This document shows positions 1-10,430 of a stretch of 64,000 bases of DNA, piece after piece. The position numbers were made by a program, and so were the translations under genes. The stretch spans positions 169,542,927 through 169,606,926 of the forward strand of contig CM042691.1 in NCBI GenBank assembly GCA_023614405.1, given 5' to 3'. The DNA is from Avena insularis (lineage: Eukaryota > Streptophyta > Magnoliopsida > Poales > Poaceae). The notes under the pieces are model-generated. The model saw only the letters and a list, made by a program, of their open reading frames with translations. It did no database searches and had not been told where the DNA came from. Positions within the stretch are counted from its first letter, which is position 1, and each line of letters begins with the position of its first letter.

Positions 1-1576
1 GTCGAGGGATGCAGGTCGCACTCCGGATACCCAGTTTGTCCATGGAGGACTAGTAGAGCAAGTTGAGGCTGCTCCCACCGTCTACCAGCACGAGCGAGAA
101 CTGGCAGGTGCGCGCGTCGGAGATGACGAGGGGGTCGAGCACCGTCGCGTAGCTCCCACGATTCGGGAGCGAATCCGGCTGGTCGGCCTGGCTGCAGGTG
201 ATGGGAGTCTCAGACCAGTTGAGGCGCAGGGGGACTGGGGGGATGACGGCGTTCACCTCCGCGCTGTGCTGCTTCCGGCTGCGATTATCAATCGGCTCGT
301 CCACGAAGATGTGGTAGTTCTCATGCTGCGGGGGGTAGCCTCCATTGCCCCGGTTGTTGCCGGCTTCCCTAGCCGGCGGTGGGGGACTGCCAGGAGGGGG
401 TGGGGGAGAGGAGGTAACCCGGCCTGCTCCTTGACCTGCCTAGTCCAGCTGCACTGCCGAGTGGTGTGCGTAGCCGGCTTGGTGCCACTGTGGTACTTGC
501 TGGGCCCGTCGAACATTTCCTGGAAGGTGAAGGCATTCCTCTGCCTCTTGTCGTTGTGAGCCGACGCGTCCTGCACAGTGTTAACTTTCCGCTGGTGGTA
601 TCGCGGGCTCTGCTACTCAACCGGGTGCTTGCCCTGGTAGCGGTTGTCGTTGTCGTGCCGTCTAGACGAGCCGGCATCGCCGTTCTGGCCGGCAGGTTTC
701 TCCCTAGCCGGCTCGGTGGGAACCGGATGCCCTTCAGTGTTTACCCGGAGGGGCTTCTTCATTGCCGCATCCGCGGTGGCGTACTGGTCGGCGATGGTCA
801 TCAACTCTGCCATGGTCTTGGGCTCGTCGCACAGCAGCCGGTGGTGCAGCATCGTGCCTTCGAGGCACCCTTCGATGAAGAAACCGATTGCCTGGTTCTC
901 CACCACCCCTTCACAGGAGTTGTGCAGCTCGGTCCAGTGGGTGAGGTATGCGTGATCTGACTCGCGGTCTCCCTGGACACATAGAGAAATATCACGGGGC
1001 CTGCCTGGGCCCTTGTATGTGCCGTTGATGCTGTTGGGCGCGAGGCTGTTGAGCCAGGTTCTTGCCGAGACGGTCAGCATGAGGGGGATGTAGAGGATCG
1101 CGACACGCTTGTTGCCGTGCGCGATGCCGATCATGTAGCGTGACGACGGTCGGCCAGTCTTCCGCCTGGCTTGCTTGTCGCATTGGGTGTCCCGGGGCAG
1201 GGAGAACTTGTCGGGAAAGGGCACCTTCCGAATGCGTGGTCCGAAACACACAGGGCCGGTTGCATCCTCCTCCTCGGTGAGGCGAGCTTCCGTCAGAAGG
1301 TCGATGCGAGCGCGCGCATCTGGCTCAACCGGATTGGAAGTTACCACCTGGCCAGTGAGGCGGAACGGTGGAGGGGGTGGAGGTGGGTTCTGGCCAGCTG
1401 AGGGAGGGTGGCTCGTGGCGCCCTTCTCGCCGCGAAGCTGGCTTCTCCCGAACTGACGACGCTTGGAGTGCGGGGTTGCTGGACCGGAGACGCGGAGCAC
1501 TCGGTCCGACGAGGTCCGCCCCGACTGTTGCCAGCCGGGCGATTCCCCCTGGAGTCGGCTTGTGAGACGTCGGAAG
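1..1576 (-). pseudogene. gag and start of protease, copy 1 (degenerate)
   Basis: The main open frame on the minus strand (1,620 to 613, 335 codons) begins inside the LTR. It contains a proline-rich stretch, the motif CFGPRIRKVPFPDKF, and a retrotransposon gag core (IAHGNKRVAILYIPLML, ARTWLNSLAPNSI, VVENQAIGFFIEGC). It ends in a charged tail rich in Arg and Asp. Downstream, in another frame at 304-50, the aspartic protease active-site motif VDGGSSLNLLY is followed at once by a TAG stop. Gag would form the virus-like particle and protease would mature it. Compared with copy 2 (10,431-11,890), the segment around 1,130-1,190 is altered, replacing the usual YD..MKPEDW motif. The window edge truncates the protease. 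Confidence 0.85.
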
Positions 1577-2048
1577 GATGGGTTGTGAGACGTTGGATGT
1601 TCCAGGAGCGGTGAGCACAAGTTTACCTAGGTTCAGATCCGACTGCGTTGATCGGATCCTACTCCTGCTAGCAACCCAATAACATATCAGCGTAACCCGA
1701 ATGTTATAGAGGATTACAAGAGAGGTTCGCCTATGCGAGTTGGTTGTGGTTGTGTATCGAGTTGTTGCCCTAAAGGCTCCCATAGGGCCGGTTTATATAG
1801 TCACCAGGGCCTGGGTTACAGGGAGAGACCTAGCCGGCTATGTTACAGAGTCGGTAACTATGTACAGCTTGGACTACAAGTAATACTATAGGCCTAAGTC
1901 GGTAACTCTTATGGGCCTTGTCGTAGCCGAAACTGGCTCCTCTCCTCTCTCTCTGACTGGGCCGCCCGTGAAGGAAAGCTCCAACCCGTTGGTGGGCCAC
2001 CCTAGTCAGCGAGTCCTGTAGGTATGCCCGGAAAGTATATTCCCAACA
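1577..2048 (-). repeat. G1 LTR, left copy (outer end missing)
   Basis: It matches the LTRs at 11,891-12,364, 16,565-17,088 and 41,898-42,435. The minus-strand start is TGTTGGGAATATACTTTCC, one base off the TGTTGGGGATATAC of the other copies. About 50 bp of the far end and the adjacent PBS, present in the 16,565 copy, are missing, so gag joins directly to a truncated LTR. Confidence 0.88.
1791..1800 (-). promoter_or_regulatory. TATA box of G1 LTR (left copy)
   Basis: CTATATAAAC on the minus strand, conserved at the same LTR position in all four family LTRs (also 12,106, 16,832 and 42,180). It is the likely core promoter for the minus-strand genomic RNA. Confidence 0.65.
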
Positions 2049-2068
2049 GTAGCCCTCTGAAGTCTCCA
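2049..2068 (-). other. Polypurine tract next to 3' LTR
   Basis: The minus-strand reading GGAGACTTCAGAGGGCTAC lies immediately before the LTR start TGTTGGG. A purine-rich stretch at this place primes plus-strand DNA synthesis. The equivalent sits at 12,365 and 42,436. Confidence 0.6.
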
Positions 2069-2617
2069 TGATCTAAAGTCGGATCGTCTAGCTTGATGGT
2101 TTATTTGTCTTGAGAATCTTGAAGGGTTCCCGAAAACTTATTTCATTGATGTAGGATTCCGAGTCAATCGAGTCGGATATATTTTGCTCTGACCTTGATC
2201 TTTTCCTTGCTTGATTTGAAATATAAGCCGGATTTTACAGCGGCGTGCTGATTGAAAACTTTACAGGCCAGGTCCTGTCACTGACAGGATTTCCATCAGC
2301 ACGACCGTTGGTGGGTCCGTTCTTTATGGAACAGAGCGCTGTTTCAATGCCTGCGCGAAAATCGAGGGGTCGGAAGAGTCGTGAGGAAGCTAACTCCCCT
2401 TTACTATATGCGTGGCGATAATCACGCATCGCACCACACGAATCTTGATGCAAAGACAAATAAAGAGGAGAGAAAACCCTTCTTCTTAGATTCATCTCTC
2501 CATCGATTCATTCATTGCTTCCTCGTAGTCCTCGATCTCTCCGCACCTGTTCCCATCTGCACACCGTCGAGAAACAAATCTCTCCTTTCCCCACCAACCC
2601 TTCTTCCTCCAAGAACT

Positions 2618-5068
2618 ATGGCATCTTCCTCAACCTCTGGAGTGGCAACAGCGGGTTTGTCGGTGGCGGAAGAGAAGAAGATGCGGGGTCTTTGGATCCC
2701 CAGCGCCATGGATACCACAGAGCTCCAAGTCATGGAGGATGAGGGGTTCATCGTCGCCGGCGCGTGGCGGAGTGCATGAGGACATGCTGTCCCCGCGCCG
2801 CTTGACGGTGAGAGGGTGTTGTTCGGCACTCACGTCGACCGCGGCCTCATCTTGCCACCGTCGGACTTCTTCGTCGAGGTCCTCAACCATTATAGTGTGC
2901 AACTCCATAATCTTCCTCCCAACTCTCTACTCGAGCTTAGTGCTCATGCAGCTCTATGTGAAGGGTTTCTTGGCATTAGGCCAAGTCTCACCATTTTCCG
3001 GTACTACTATGGTACTTGGAAGAATTCCATCATTGCCGCTGTGCCTTATGTATCCGGCACTCTTAGCTTAGTCCTTAGGAGGAATCGAATCTATCCTAGG
3101 GGTAACGCTAGCGAGTCCGTCAAACGCTGGGCCAGAACTTTCTTCTGTCATAAGGATATTCCGGCTCAGGGAAAGGTGTAAGATCTTCCGGCATTCGTCA
3201 ACGGCGCCGCTCCCCACCAAGATTCATGGGACACGGAGGCGCCAGAGCTATCGGATATTTTGATCCTTGCCAAAAGGCGGATCGAGTATTTGATGAAGTA
3301 TGAGGGACTCCGTGGATCCGACTTGATCCACTGCTGGCTGGAGCGCTGGATTCAGCCTCTCCAGCATCACGGAGATCTCCTAATGCACCAGATCACGAGC
3401 GACAATAAGGATAAGATGAGGGTCAGTTCTAGCCGGCTCGCACCGAAGGATTACAAGACCCTCATGCAATACTTGATCAAGGAAAGAGTGGAACGGAAAG
3501 TTCCGGAAGTTTACCTGAAAATGTATATGACCAACTGTCCTCTGACTCCGGTAAATATTTTGACTCTGCTTTTGCGTTTTGTCCTTCTTTTCGGTTATTT
3601 CTCTGACTCTATTTTCATCGATGCTTTTCAATTTTGTCAGCTCGAGAAACTCTCCAAGTCCAAGCTAGCTCCACTAGAGGGCTATTTTTCAGGTGACCCG
3701 GAGGCGACGGAGGATGATGAGGTGCAAGAAGTTGCCGCTCTTGCCTACAAGAAGCGTAAGACGAAGGAAGTTGTTGCTGCTGGTAGCCAAGTCCTGCCAG
3801 TAGTTAAAAAGTAAGCACCTCACCTTTGTTGTCTTTCAAGAGCACACCTAAATTTTAGGATTTCCTTGTTATAGAGCTAAATCAATGTTGAAGAGCAAGA
3901 TAAAGTCGAGGACGTGGACTCCGACGATGAGGTGACCACGCAGTGCAAGGCGGCAATCCGCGACACCCCAGCCGCTCTAGTCGGCTCGTTGGCGCCTCTA
4001 CCCGTGGAGGCAGGATCCTCGCTGCAAACCCTGAAGGTCAACCTCGAGGTCGGACTGGCGGAGGTGAAGCAGCTCCGGGCTACGCTAGATGGTGCCAATG
4101 AAGAGGACGCCAACCAGCTGGCAGTGGCACGCGGGACTGCACGAAGTAAGTTTTCGTCTTGCGCTCCTTTTCTTCTTGCTTTGCTTCCGGTTTCCGACTT
4201 TCTCATTTGCATTTGTTTCCTTCCTCCACAACCATTATGGTTTGCGGGCAGCGGGAGATTGACCGGCTGAAGCGCTCCAATGTGTGCCTTAGCCGGGACA
4301 ACGCCGCCCTCTGGCTCCAGAATAAAGAATGGCACGGCAAGGTCAACCAGCTAGAGGGCACCATCAAGGAGCAGGAGGCGACTCTCGCCAGCCGGGCCAA
4401 CGCCATTGACCTTCTGGACAAGGAGGCCACCCGACTGAAGGAGCACGCCGAGATACTCGACAACGAGCTGATGGACATCGGTCTTGTGGCGAAAGGTGAG
4501 TCTCTCCGCCGGTGCCAAATGTTTTTATCCGACTGCATTTTCCGGGTCGCATTTTGACTTGCCCTTTTGATCACAAGGCTTCTACCCCCAAATAGACGCT
4601 CTTGCCTACGACCGGGTGCAACAGGTTGCGTTGGGTGAGAAGGCAGCCGTCAAGGACCTAGTGGGCCAGCTCGTCGAGGATGCTGCCAACCTTCACAAGG
4701 CCGCAGCCGGCATCCACGACCTGGTTTTCCCGGGGGAGCTCCTTCCGGAGACCATGGGGGCCCTGGCGATCAAGTTGGGCAGCACGCCGAACGCGATCGA
4801 CCGTCTGCGTGATCTGGCTGCCCGCGTCGGCTACGAGATGGTGCTGGCCTTGGTGCTCTCGTGGTACAAGGACGCCCATCTCGACAAGCTGGTGGACGGC
4901 TTCTGAGCCGGTGTGGATCTTGAAGTCGTGCGCCTGGCCTACCCGGACATCCGCTCCGCCGCGATCACGATTGCCGGCTACGCCGACATCGACGAGGTGC
5001 TCACGGACGGCGAGGGAAGCTCAGGGGCTGATGGCGCGGGAGCGGATGGCGCGGATGCATCCTCCTAG
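2618..5068 (+). pseudogene. Antisense ORF (aORF) of G1, chimeric, spliced, gypsy-type transposon domain
   Basis: The gene lies opposite to gag-pol. I chose ATG 2,618 because the frame following it (ending EEKKMRGLWIPSAMD) recurs in the other two copies. Residues around 2,850-3,170 carry the conserved block LPPSDFFVEVLNHY, NSLLELSAHAALCEGFLG, FRYYYGTW, which resembles the Pfam 'putative gypsy type transposon' family (PF04195). Likely introns with GT-AG ends are 3,551-3,640, 3,811-3,874 and 4,496-4,595, plus a less certain one at 4,146-4,251. The last exons (4,252-4,495, 4,596-5,068) are rich in Leu, Glu, Lys and Ala like a coiled coil and end DGADASS-stop. Frameshifts near 2,780 and in-frame stops at 3,181 and 4,904 break it. 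Its biochemical role is unknown in this family. From 3,909 on it no longer matches copy 2. Confidence 0.75.
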
Positions 5069-5440
5069 GCTAGCGGAGCCGGCACGGATCCTCCTCACGG
5101 AAAGGGTCCGGCCGCTTGAAGATGAAGACCCCGGGATGCCGGGTGAACTGGTAGATACTTTTCTGCTTCTGGTACTTGTGTCTTTTGAACAATCTGGATG
5201 TGTGTGGGCTTCGTCCCCCAATGTTTAAGTAACTGTCTGGTTGGGCTTGCCTTCGTGCACCCACTTATCTTTGTGCCTTGGTTTACTAGTCTTTCCGGCT
5301 GGTCCGCTCCAGCCGGACTTATCTTGCATTTGTCTTGCGCCTTGTTTCTTCTGGGTTCCTAGCGGTCTGCCGAGTCGCTCTGGCCGGTTGGTGCATCTGC
5401 TAACCGGATACTACATCCTTCTAGTGGGGGTGCACCAGTG

Positions 5441-5955
5441 CACCCACTGGGTGTAGCCCCCGAGATTTGGAACAGTTGGAGTAGCCAGGTGTTTCAAATC
5501 TTCAAAACATTCTTGTTTTTCACCCTTCTTTGCCGAGTGTGACCTGTTTAGCTAGGCTGGGGGATCTGCACTGCGGTCCGGCTAAGTATGTCTGAATTTC
5601 TTTTTTCTATTACTTTCCTTTCTCCTCTCTTTCCATCTTTCCTCTTTCCTCTTTCTCTTTCTTTCTTTCCTTTTTCTCATATTACTCTTTTGTTCTTTCC
5701 TCTTTCTCTTCTTTCTCTTTCTTTTTCTGGTTAGGTTTGTCTGATGCGTCCAACTAGGTGCGGCTAGCCGGCTTGGGCGGGTGGTGCCCTTGAGTTCTCT
5801 CTGCCTTGTCTTTCTTCTCGTCCGGCTGACGCACCCTTCAGCCGGACGTCGCCTGCTTCCGGTGGGGCCGCGGTAGCGCACCCACTGGATGTAGCCCCCG
5901 AGATTCGGAGTGGCTACCGCAGATAGGTACTTCGAATCTTCACTATTCTTGATTT
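5441..5955 (+). repeat. Direct repeat pair around GTAGCCCCCGAGATT
   Basis: Positions 5,441-5,520 and 5,879-5,955 share CACCCACTGG, then GTAGCCCCCGAGATT, and then a diverged tail ending in AATCTTCA and an ATTCTTG motif. The copies lie in the spacer between aORF and pol. Confidence 0.6.
5598..5728 (+). repeat. Polypyrimidine (CTTT/CCTTT) tract
   Basis: About 130 bp are almost entirely C and T on the plus strand, so the minus (genomic RNA) strand is a long polypurine run. It is low-complexity and sits well inside the element, not at the LTR. Confidence 0.85.
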
Positions 5956-6560
5956 TTGACTCGGTGCGATTTGTGCAAAAAGAAACATACAAAAAATGAC
6001 CTCTCGTCAATATGTTGCCTTGTTAAATATCTCTCTATTATCCGACTAGGGTTTTTCTTTTTTTGAAAACTAGCTCGTGCTCCTCTGGACACTTCGTCAC
6101 TTTCTCGTGCGCAATGCTGTTTACGCTACACCTTGCCGGGCAGCCGGGTTGCGGTCTAGAGACAGAACTGAAGGGATCTGACAATACATTTCCGCACGGT
6201 ACTAGAGGCTTAGTAGCCGGAAAATACCAACTAGGCACATGGCCGGAATGTCCGATCTTACACATCTTTCACCGTTTTTCGTGTGGGATGCCCTCGGGAT
6301 TTTGCTCTTGCTAGCCGGACAGCCACGAAGAGTGGGCCTCTGGCATCATCGCACACTACTCAGTTGGTTTACAGAATTGGCAGGGCGGGCCAACCGGCGA
6401 GCCCCCGGGTAGGGGTCGACGGAAGCCGAAAAATCATTGCAGGAATTTAATTGGATAAGAACGATAATCCGATTATCCGGCAAGGATCCCCCGAGCATCA
6501 GCCGGGGTTCCATATCTTTCATTCATTCAGGGATCCGGATACATACACTGATTTTTGCAA

Positions 6561-7838
6561 CTAGGTGTAAAATGGTCGTAGGAGGTCCATGTTCCATGGC
6601 CGCTCGGTCTCCTCATCTGACTTGTCCATCTTGTTCTTGCACGGCTGTTGCGCATCGATGAGGTAGTAGGAGTTGTTGTGCAACGCCTTGCTGATGATGA
6701 AGGGGCCCTCCCACGGAGGGGACATCTTGTGCATGCCCTTCGTATCTTGTATCAGCCGGAGCACCAGGTCTCCCCCCCGGAATGCGACTGGCCGGATGCG
6801 ACCGGAGTGATACCGGCACAACCCTTGCTGGTAGATGGCCGACCTGGATAAGGCCAGCTCGTGGGCCTCCTCGAGGAGGTCCACGCTATCCTCCATCATT
6901 TCCTGGTTCTCCTTCTCCGTGTAAAGGAGTTTGCAGGGTGAGTCGAACTCGATGTCCGCCACGAGAACTTCCTATGAGCCGTAGGTGAGGAAGAACATGG
7001 TGAAGCCGGTTCATCTGTCCGGGGTGGTGCAGAGGCTCCACAGCACAACCGGTAGCTCCTCGATCCAGCAGTCGGGTGATAGCTCTAATGGCTCGATCAG
7101 TCGGGGCTTGATTCCAGCTAGCACCAAGTCGTTGGCTCTTTCGACCTGCAAGTTGGATTGCGGGTGCGCGACGGATGCGAGGTCCAGTCAGATCCCTTTG
7201 TTGTGGCAAAGCGGGGCGAAGGCCCCCTTGGCGAAGTTCATGCCGTTATCGGTAATGATGCTGTGGGGGTAGCCGAACCGGATGATGATGTCGTGAAAGA
7301 AAGTGACGGCCGTGGCCCCGTCCAGCTTCCGAATCAGCTTCGCCTCGATCCATTTGGTGAAGTTGTCTACCGCCACCAGCAGGTGGGTCATGCCGGCTCG
7401 AGCTCGCTTGAAGGGGCGGACCATGTCCAACCCCCAGACCACGAAGGGCCAGTTGATCGGTATCGTCATGAGCGGGGAAGCCGGCATGTGCCTTAACCGG
7501 CTGAACCGCTAGAACCCATTGCACGCGCGAACCAGCTGGTCCCCGTCCTCCGAGATAGTCGACCAGTAGAATCTGTGGCGCATCGCTTTCGACACCAAGG
7601 CATGCGAGGAGGCTTCCTGGCCGCACTCCCCCTAGTGGATCTCTTTCAACAGCCGGTAGCCGGTATCCACATCGACACACCGTTGGAAGATGCCTGTGGC
7701 GCTGTGCTTGTACAACTCTTTGTTGATGATGGTGTACGTGTGCGCTCGGCGCCGGATCTGCCTTGCCTCCACCTCATCATCTGGAAGCTCATCATCGAGG
7801 AGGTAGTTCATGAAGGGTTGGGCCCAGGATGGAACTTC
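6561..7838 (-). pseudogene. G1 integrase (degenerate)
   Basis: Integrase inserts the cDNA into the host genome. A zinc-finger-like N-terminal stretch lies at roughly 7,700-7,500 in broken frames. The catalytic core at 7,487-7,188 shows WGLDMVRPF, FTKWIEAK and IITDNGMNF, giving the first two Asp residues of the D,D,E triad. The third part continues in another frame near 7,187-6,963. The C-terminal domain at 6,962-6,561 has FRGGDLVLRL, WEGPFII and ends RPWNMDLLRPFYT-stop. At least two frame changes interrupt it, so it is not functional. The same C-terminal signature recurs at 63,798-64,000 in element G3. Confidence 0.88.
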
Positions 7839-8573
7839 CTAGATGGTGAAGACACTGGCCGGAACGATCTGGAGCTCATCCGGAGGGTGGTCGGGTGGGA
7901 TACCCGAGTCGGCAGCCCCCGGGCCTTTTGCCTTGCTAGCTGATGGTTTGCCTGAAGAGGAGGCAGCCCCCGGGTCTTTCGACCCGGAGGTCACAATAGC
8001 TGGGTCCGACTCTTTCGAGCCGGCAGCCCCCGGGTCTGCTACCCAGATGATGGATTCGGACTCCGAAGAGGGAGTGATGCTGGTCTTGCAGAGATGCTCC
8101 AAGGATACTCCGGGTGGGATGGATGTTCTGGTGGATCCGACTCGCGTGAGCACCTCGTCCTCCTCGTTGTTGGCACGGGGGACATGGTGGAATTCACATC
8201 CCTCGAAGCTAGCGCTTACCAGCTGTACGTGGAACAGGGAAAGAGCCATGTTAGCATCCCTGGCGTCCCACTCGCCGGATACTTGCTGCACCACCAGGTT
8301 CGAGTCACCGAAGCCAAGGATCCGGCGAATGCCGATGTCTTTTGCGAGCCGGAGCCCGTGTGAGAGGGCTTTGTACTCGACGACGTTGTTCGACGCAGTG
8401 AAGTGGATCTGCAGCACATACTCCAATCGGTCTCCCTTGGGCGAGGTGAGCACGATGCCGGCTCCCAAGCCCCCGCGCATCTTTGAGCCGTCGAAGTGCA
8501 GCCTCCAGTAGTCGGAGTCTAGGACCGGCAGCAGGTACTGGCTCTCTGCCCAGTCGACAAAGAAGTCCGCCAC
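7839..8573 (-). pseudogene. Second RNase H domain with PGAA-repeat linker
   Basis: The open frame of about 244 codons starts near the end of a tether region (FFVDWAE) and carries YWRLHFDGSKMRGGLGAG, ASNNVVEYKAL and GFGDSNLVVQQVSGEW. These are the Asp, Glu and Asp positions of an RNase H fold of the extra type found in Tat elements. After the domain comes a low-complexity linker (about 8,050-7,905) with repeated PGAA motifs rich in Ser, Lys and Asp, before the integrase. RNase H removes the RNA strand during reverse transcription. Confidence 0.85.
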
Positions 8574-9185
8574 CGCCTGAGACTTGATGGGGCTCGTACC
8601 AGAAGCAGTAGGCGGCCAGCTCGATGGCCCACTTGGCTACCCGGCTAGTGGCAGTGCTTGAGCTTCTTGCAGGCCAGGTACACCCTGTAGCACATCTTCT
8701 GGTAGTGGGGTTAGTTATGCTTGGAGAGGGAAGCACCTCGCTGAGGTAGTAAACGGGTCGTTGAACCGCCTGCGCCTTGCCCGGCTTAGGACGCTCGACC
8801 ACTAGGACGACGCTGACGACCCGGTTGGTTGCAGCTATGTAGAGGAGAATCGGCTCGTTCGTGGCCAGTGTGGCGAGAACCGGTGCCATCGACAGCATGC
8901 GCTTGAGGTCATGGAAGGCCGTGTTCGCCTGAGCCGTCCAAGTGAACTTGTCTGTCTTCTTCATCAGCTGGTATAGGGGCAGGGCTTTCTCTCCCAACTG
9001 GCTGACGAATCGGCTGAGGGAAGCCAAACAGCTGGTGAACTTCTGGATACCGAGGGTGGCTGCATCCTCTCGATGGCTGCAATCTTCTCCGGATTGGCCT
9101 TGATTCCCCGGCTCTACACGAGGAAACCGAGGAGCTGTCCGGCTGGCACGCCGAACACGCACTTCTCCGGGTTCAACTTCAGCTG
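8574..9185 (-). pseudogene. RT connection and first RNase H region (degenerate)
   Basis: An open frame runs through this interval with SRFVSQLGEKALPLYQLMKK, FTWTAQANTAFHDLK, LLYIAATNRVVSVVLVVE and RPVYYLSEVL, the usual order of RT thumb, connection and RNase H in Gypsy pol. Downstream, SRVAKWAIEL is recognisable but the frame then shifts. It follows RT directly and precedes the second RNase H. Confidence 0.8.
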
Positions 9186-9990
9186 CTACTGGCGGAGGTT
9201 CACGAACGTCTCGCCAAGATCTTCCAGCAGGGTCTGCTTCTCCTTTGTCTTGATGACGACATCGTCCACGTACGCGTGCACGTTCCGGCCGATCTGCGAA
9301 TGCAAGCATTTCTGCATGCAATGCTGATAAGTAGCACCTGCATTCTTTAGGCCGATTGGCATGGTTACATAGTAGTAAGCCCCGTACGGGGTGATGAACG
9401 ATGTTTTCAGTTGATCAGCCGGATTCAGCCGGATCTGATTCTGGCCGGAATAACAATCGAGAAAAGCGAGCAGGTCGCAGCCAGTCGTAGAGTCAATCAC
9501 TTGATCAATACGGGGCAGAGCGAAAGGGTCTTTCGGGCAGGCCTTGTTTAGGCTCGTGTAGTCGATAAACATGCGCCAGGTCTTGTTCTTCTTCAGCACC
9601 GGATCACGAGGGTGGTACACTTCCATGATGAAGCCGGCAGCAAGTAGCCGGGCGATCTCGTCTCCGATGACCTTCTTCTTGTCCTCCACGAAGTGACGGA
9701 GGGGCTGCATGACCTTCTTGGCATCCGGACGCACATGAAACGAGTGCTCGGCGAACTCCCTCGGAACACCCAGCATGTCTTTGGGAGACCATGCGAAGAT
9801 GTCCTGATTATCACGGAGGAAGTTGACGAGCGCGCTTTCCTATTTGTTGTCCAAGCCGGCGCCGATGGTGACGCACTTGGAGGGGTCAGCCGGGTCGAGC
9901 GGGATTTGGCGGGTCTCCTTGGATGGCTGGAATGCCATGTCCCCAGCCGGCACTTCCTGCTGCAGCATGGCAACATTGCGTAGCATCTCG
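9186..9990 (-). pseudogene. G1 reverse transcriptase (degenerate)
   Basis: The frame 9,776-9,186 has the Gypsy RT motifs in order: ARLLAAGFIMEVYHP, WRMFIDYTSLNKACPKD, FLDCYSGQNQI, FITPYGAYYYVTMPIGLKNAG, and the catalytic YVDDVV near 9,270. The upstream stretch (9,990-9,777) carries the PR-RT link with an in-frame stop near 9,840. The usual 'NLRQ' end lies at 9,186. RT copies genomic RNA to DNA. The catalytic Asp pair is kept, but surrounding stops make the polyprotein non-functional. Confidence 0.9.
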
Positions 9991-10021
9991 CACTTCTCCT
10001 CGGCGAGGAGAAGGGCCTCGG

Positions 10022-10430
10022 CTATCTGGGCGCCTTCTTTCGCGCAAGCCATCGACCGCCTATAGCAGCCGGCCAGAGTAAGCACACCGTTCGTCCAGGC
10101 AACATCATCTTGAGGTATTCATAGTGGGGGACCGCCATGAACATTGTGAGGGCAGGGCTCCCAAGAAGGACATGGTAGGTGCTGGCGAGGTTGACCACCT
10201 CGAACCAGATTGGCTCACGCCGTAAGTTCTCTTTCGAATCGAATATGACATCCAGCCGGATCTTGCCGAGAGGGACGCATGGTGGCCCGGGTACGACATT
10301 GTGGAACACAGTGGTCGAGGGATGCAGGTCGCACTCCGGATACCCAGTTTGTCCATGGAGGACTAGTAGAGCAAGTTGAGGCTGCTCCCACCGTCTACCA
10401 GCACGAGCGAGAACTGGCAGGTGCGCGCGT
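10022..10430 (-). pseudogene. G1 aspartic protease (degenerate)
   Basis: The active-site block LVDGGSSLNLLY lies at about 10,400-10,363 and is followed immediately by TAG. The C-terminal half resumes in a shifted frame at 10,309-10,022 with FHNVVPG, LDVIFDSKENLRREPIWFEV and YHVLLGSPALTMFMAVPHYEYLKM. The same TAG lies at the equivalent place in copy 1 (near 50), so both copies inherited the lesion. Confidence 0.82.

Larger units (their letters stand above)
5069..6560. other. Non-coding spacer between aORF and integrase
   Basis: No gene was recognised here. The stretch holds a long polypyrimidine run (5,598-5,728), an approximately 80-bp direct repeat (5,441-5,520 and 5,879-5,955) and many CCGG-containing hexamers such as AGCCGG. 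It separates two convergent transcription units: aORF from the left and gag-pol from the right. Transcription terminators could therefore lie here, but I see no defined signal. Confidence 0.6.

Noticed and set aside
466..960. Plus-strand open frames over gag (also 10,779-11,594)
   Set aside because: They are mirror frames of the gag coding strand in GC-rich sequence. The minus-strand frame has the gag motifs.
5582..6010. 142-codon minus-strand frame rich in Lys and Arg
   Set aside because: It is the translation of the polypurine run and has no independent support.
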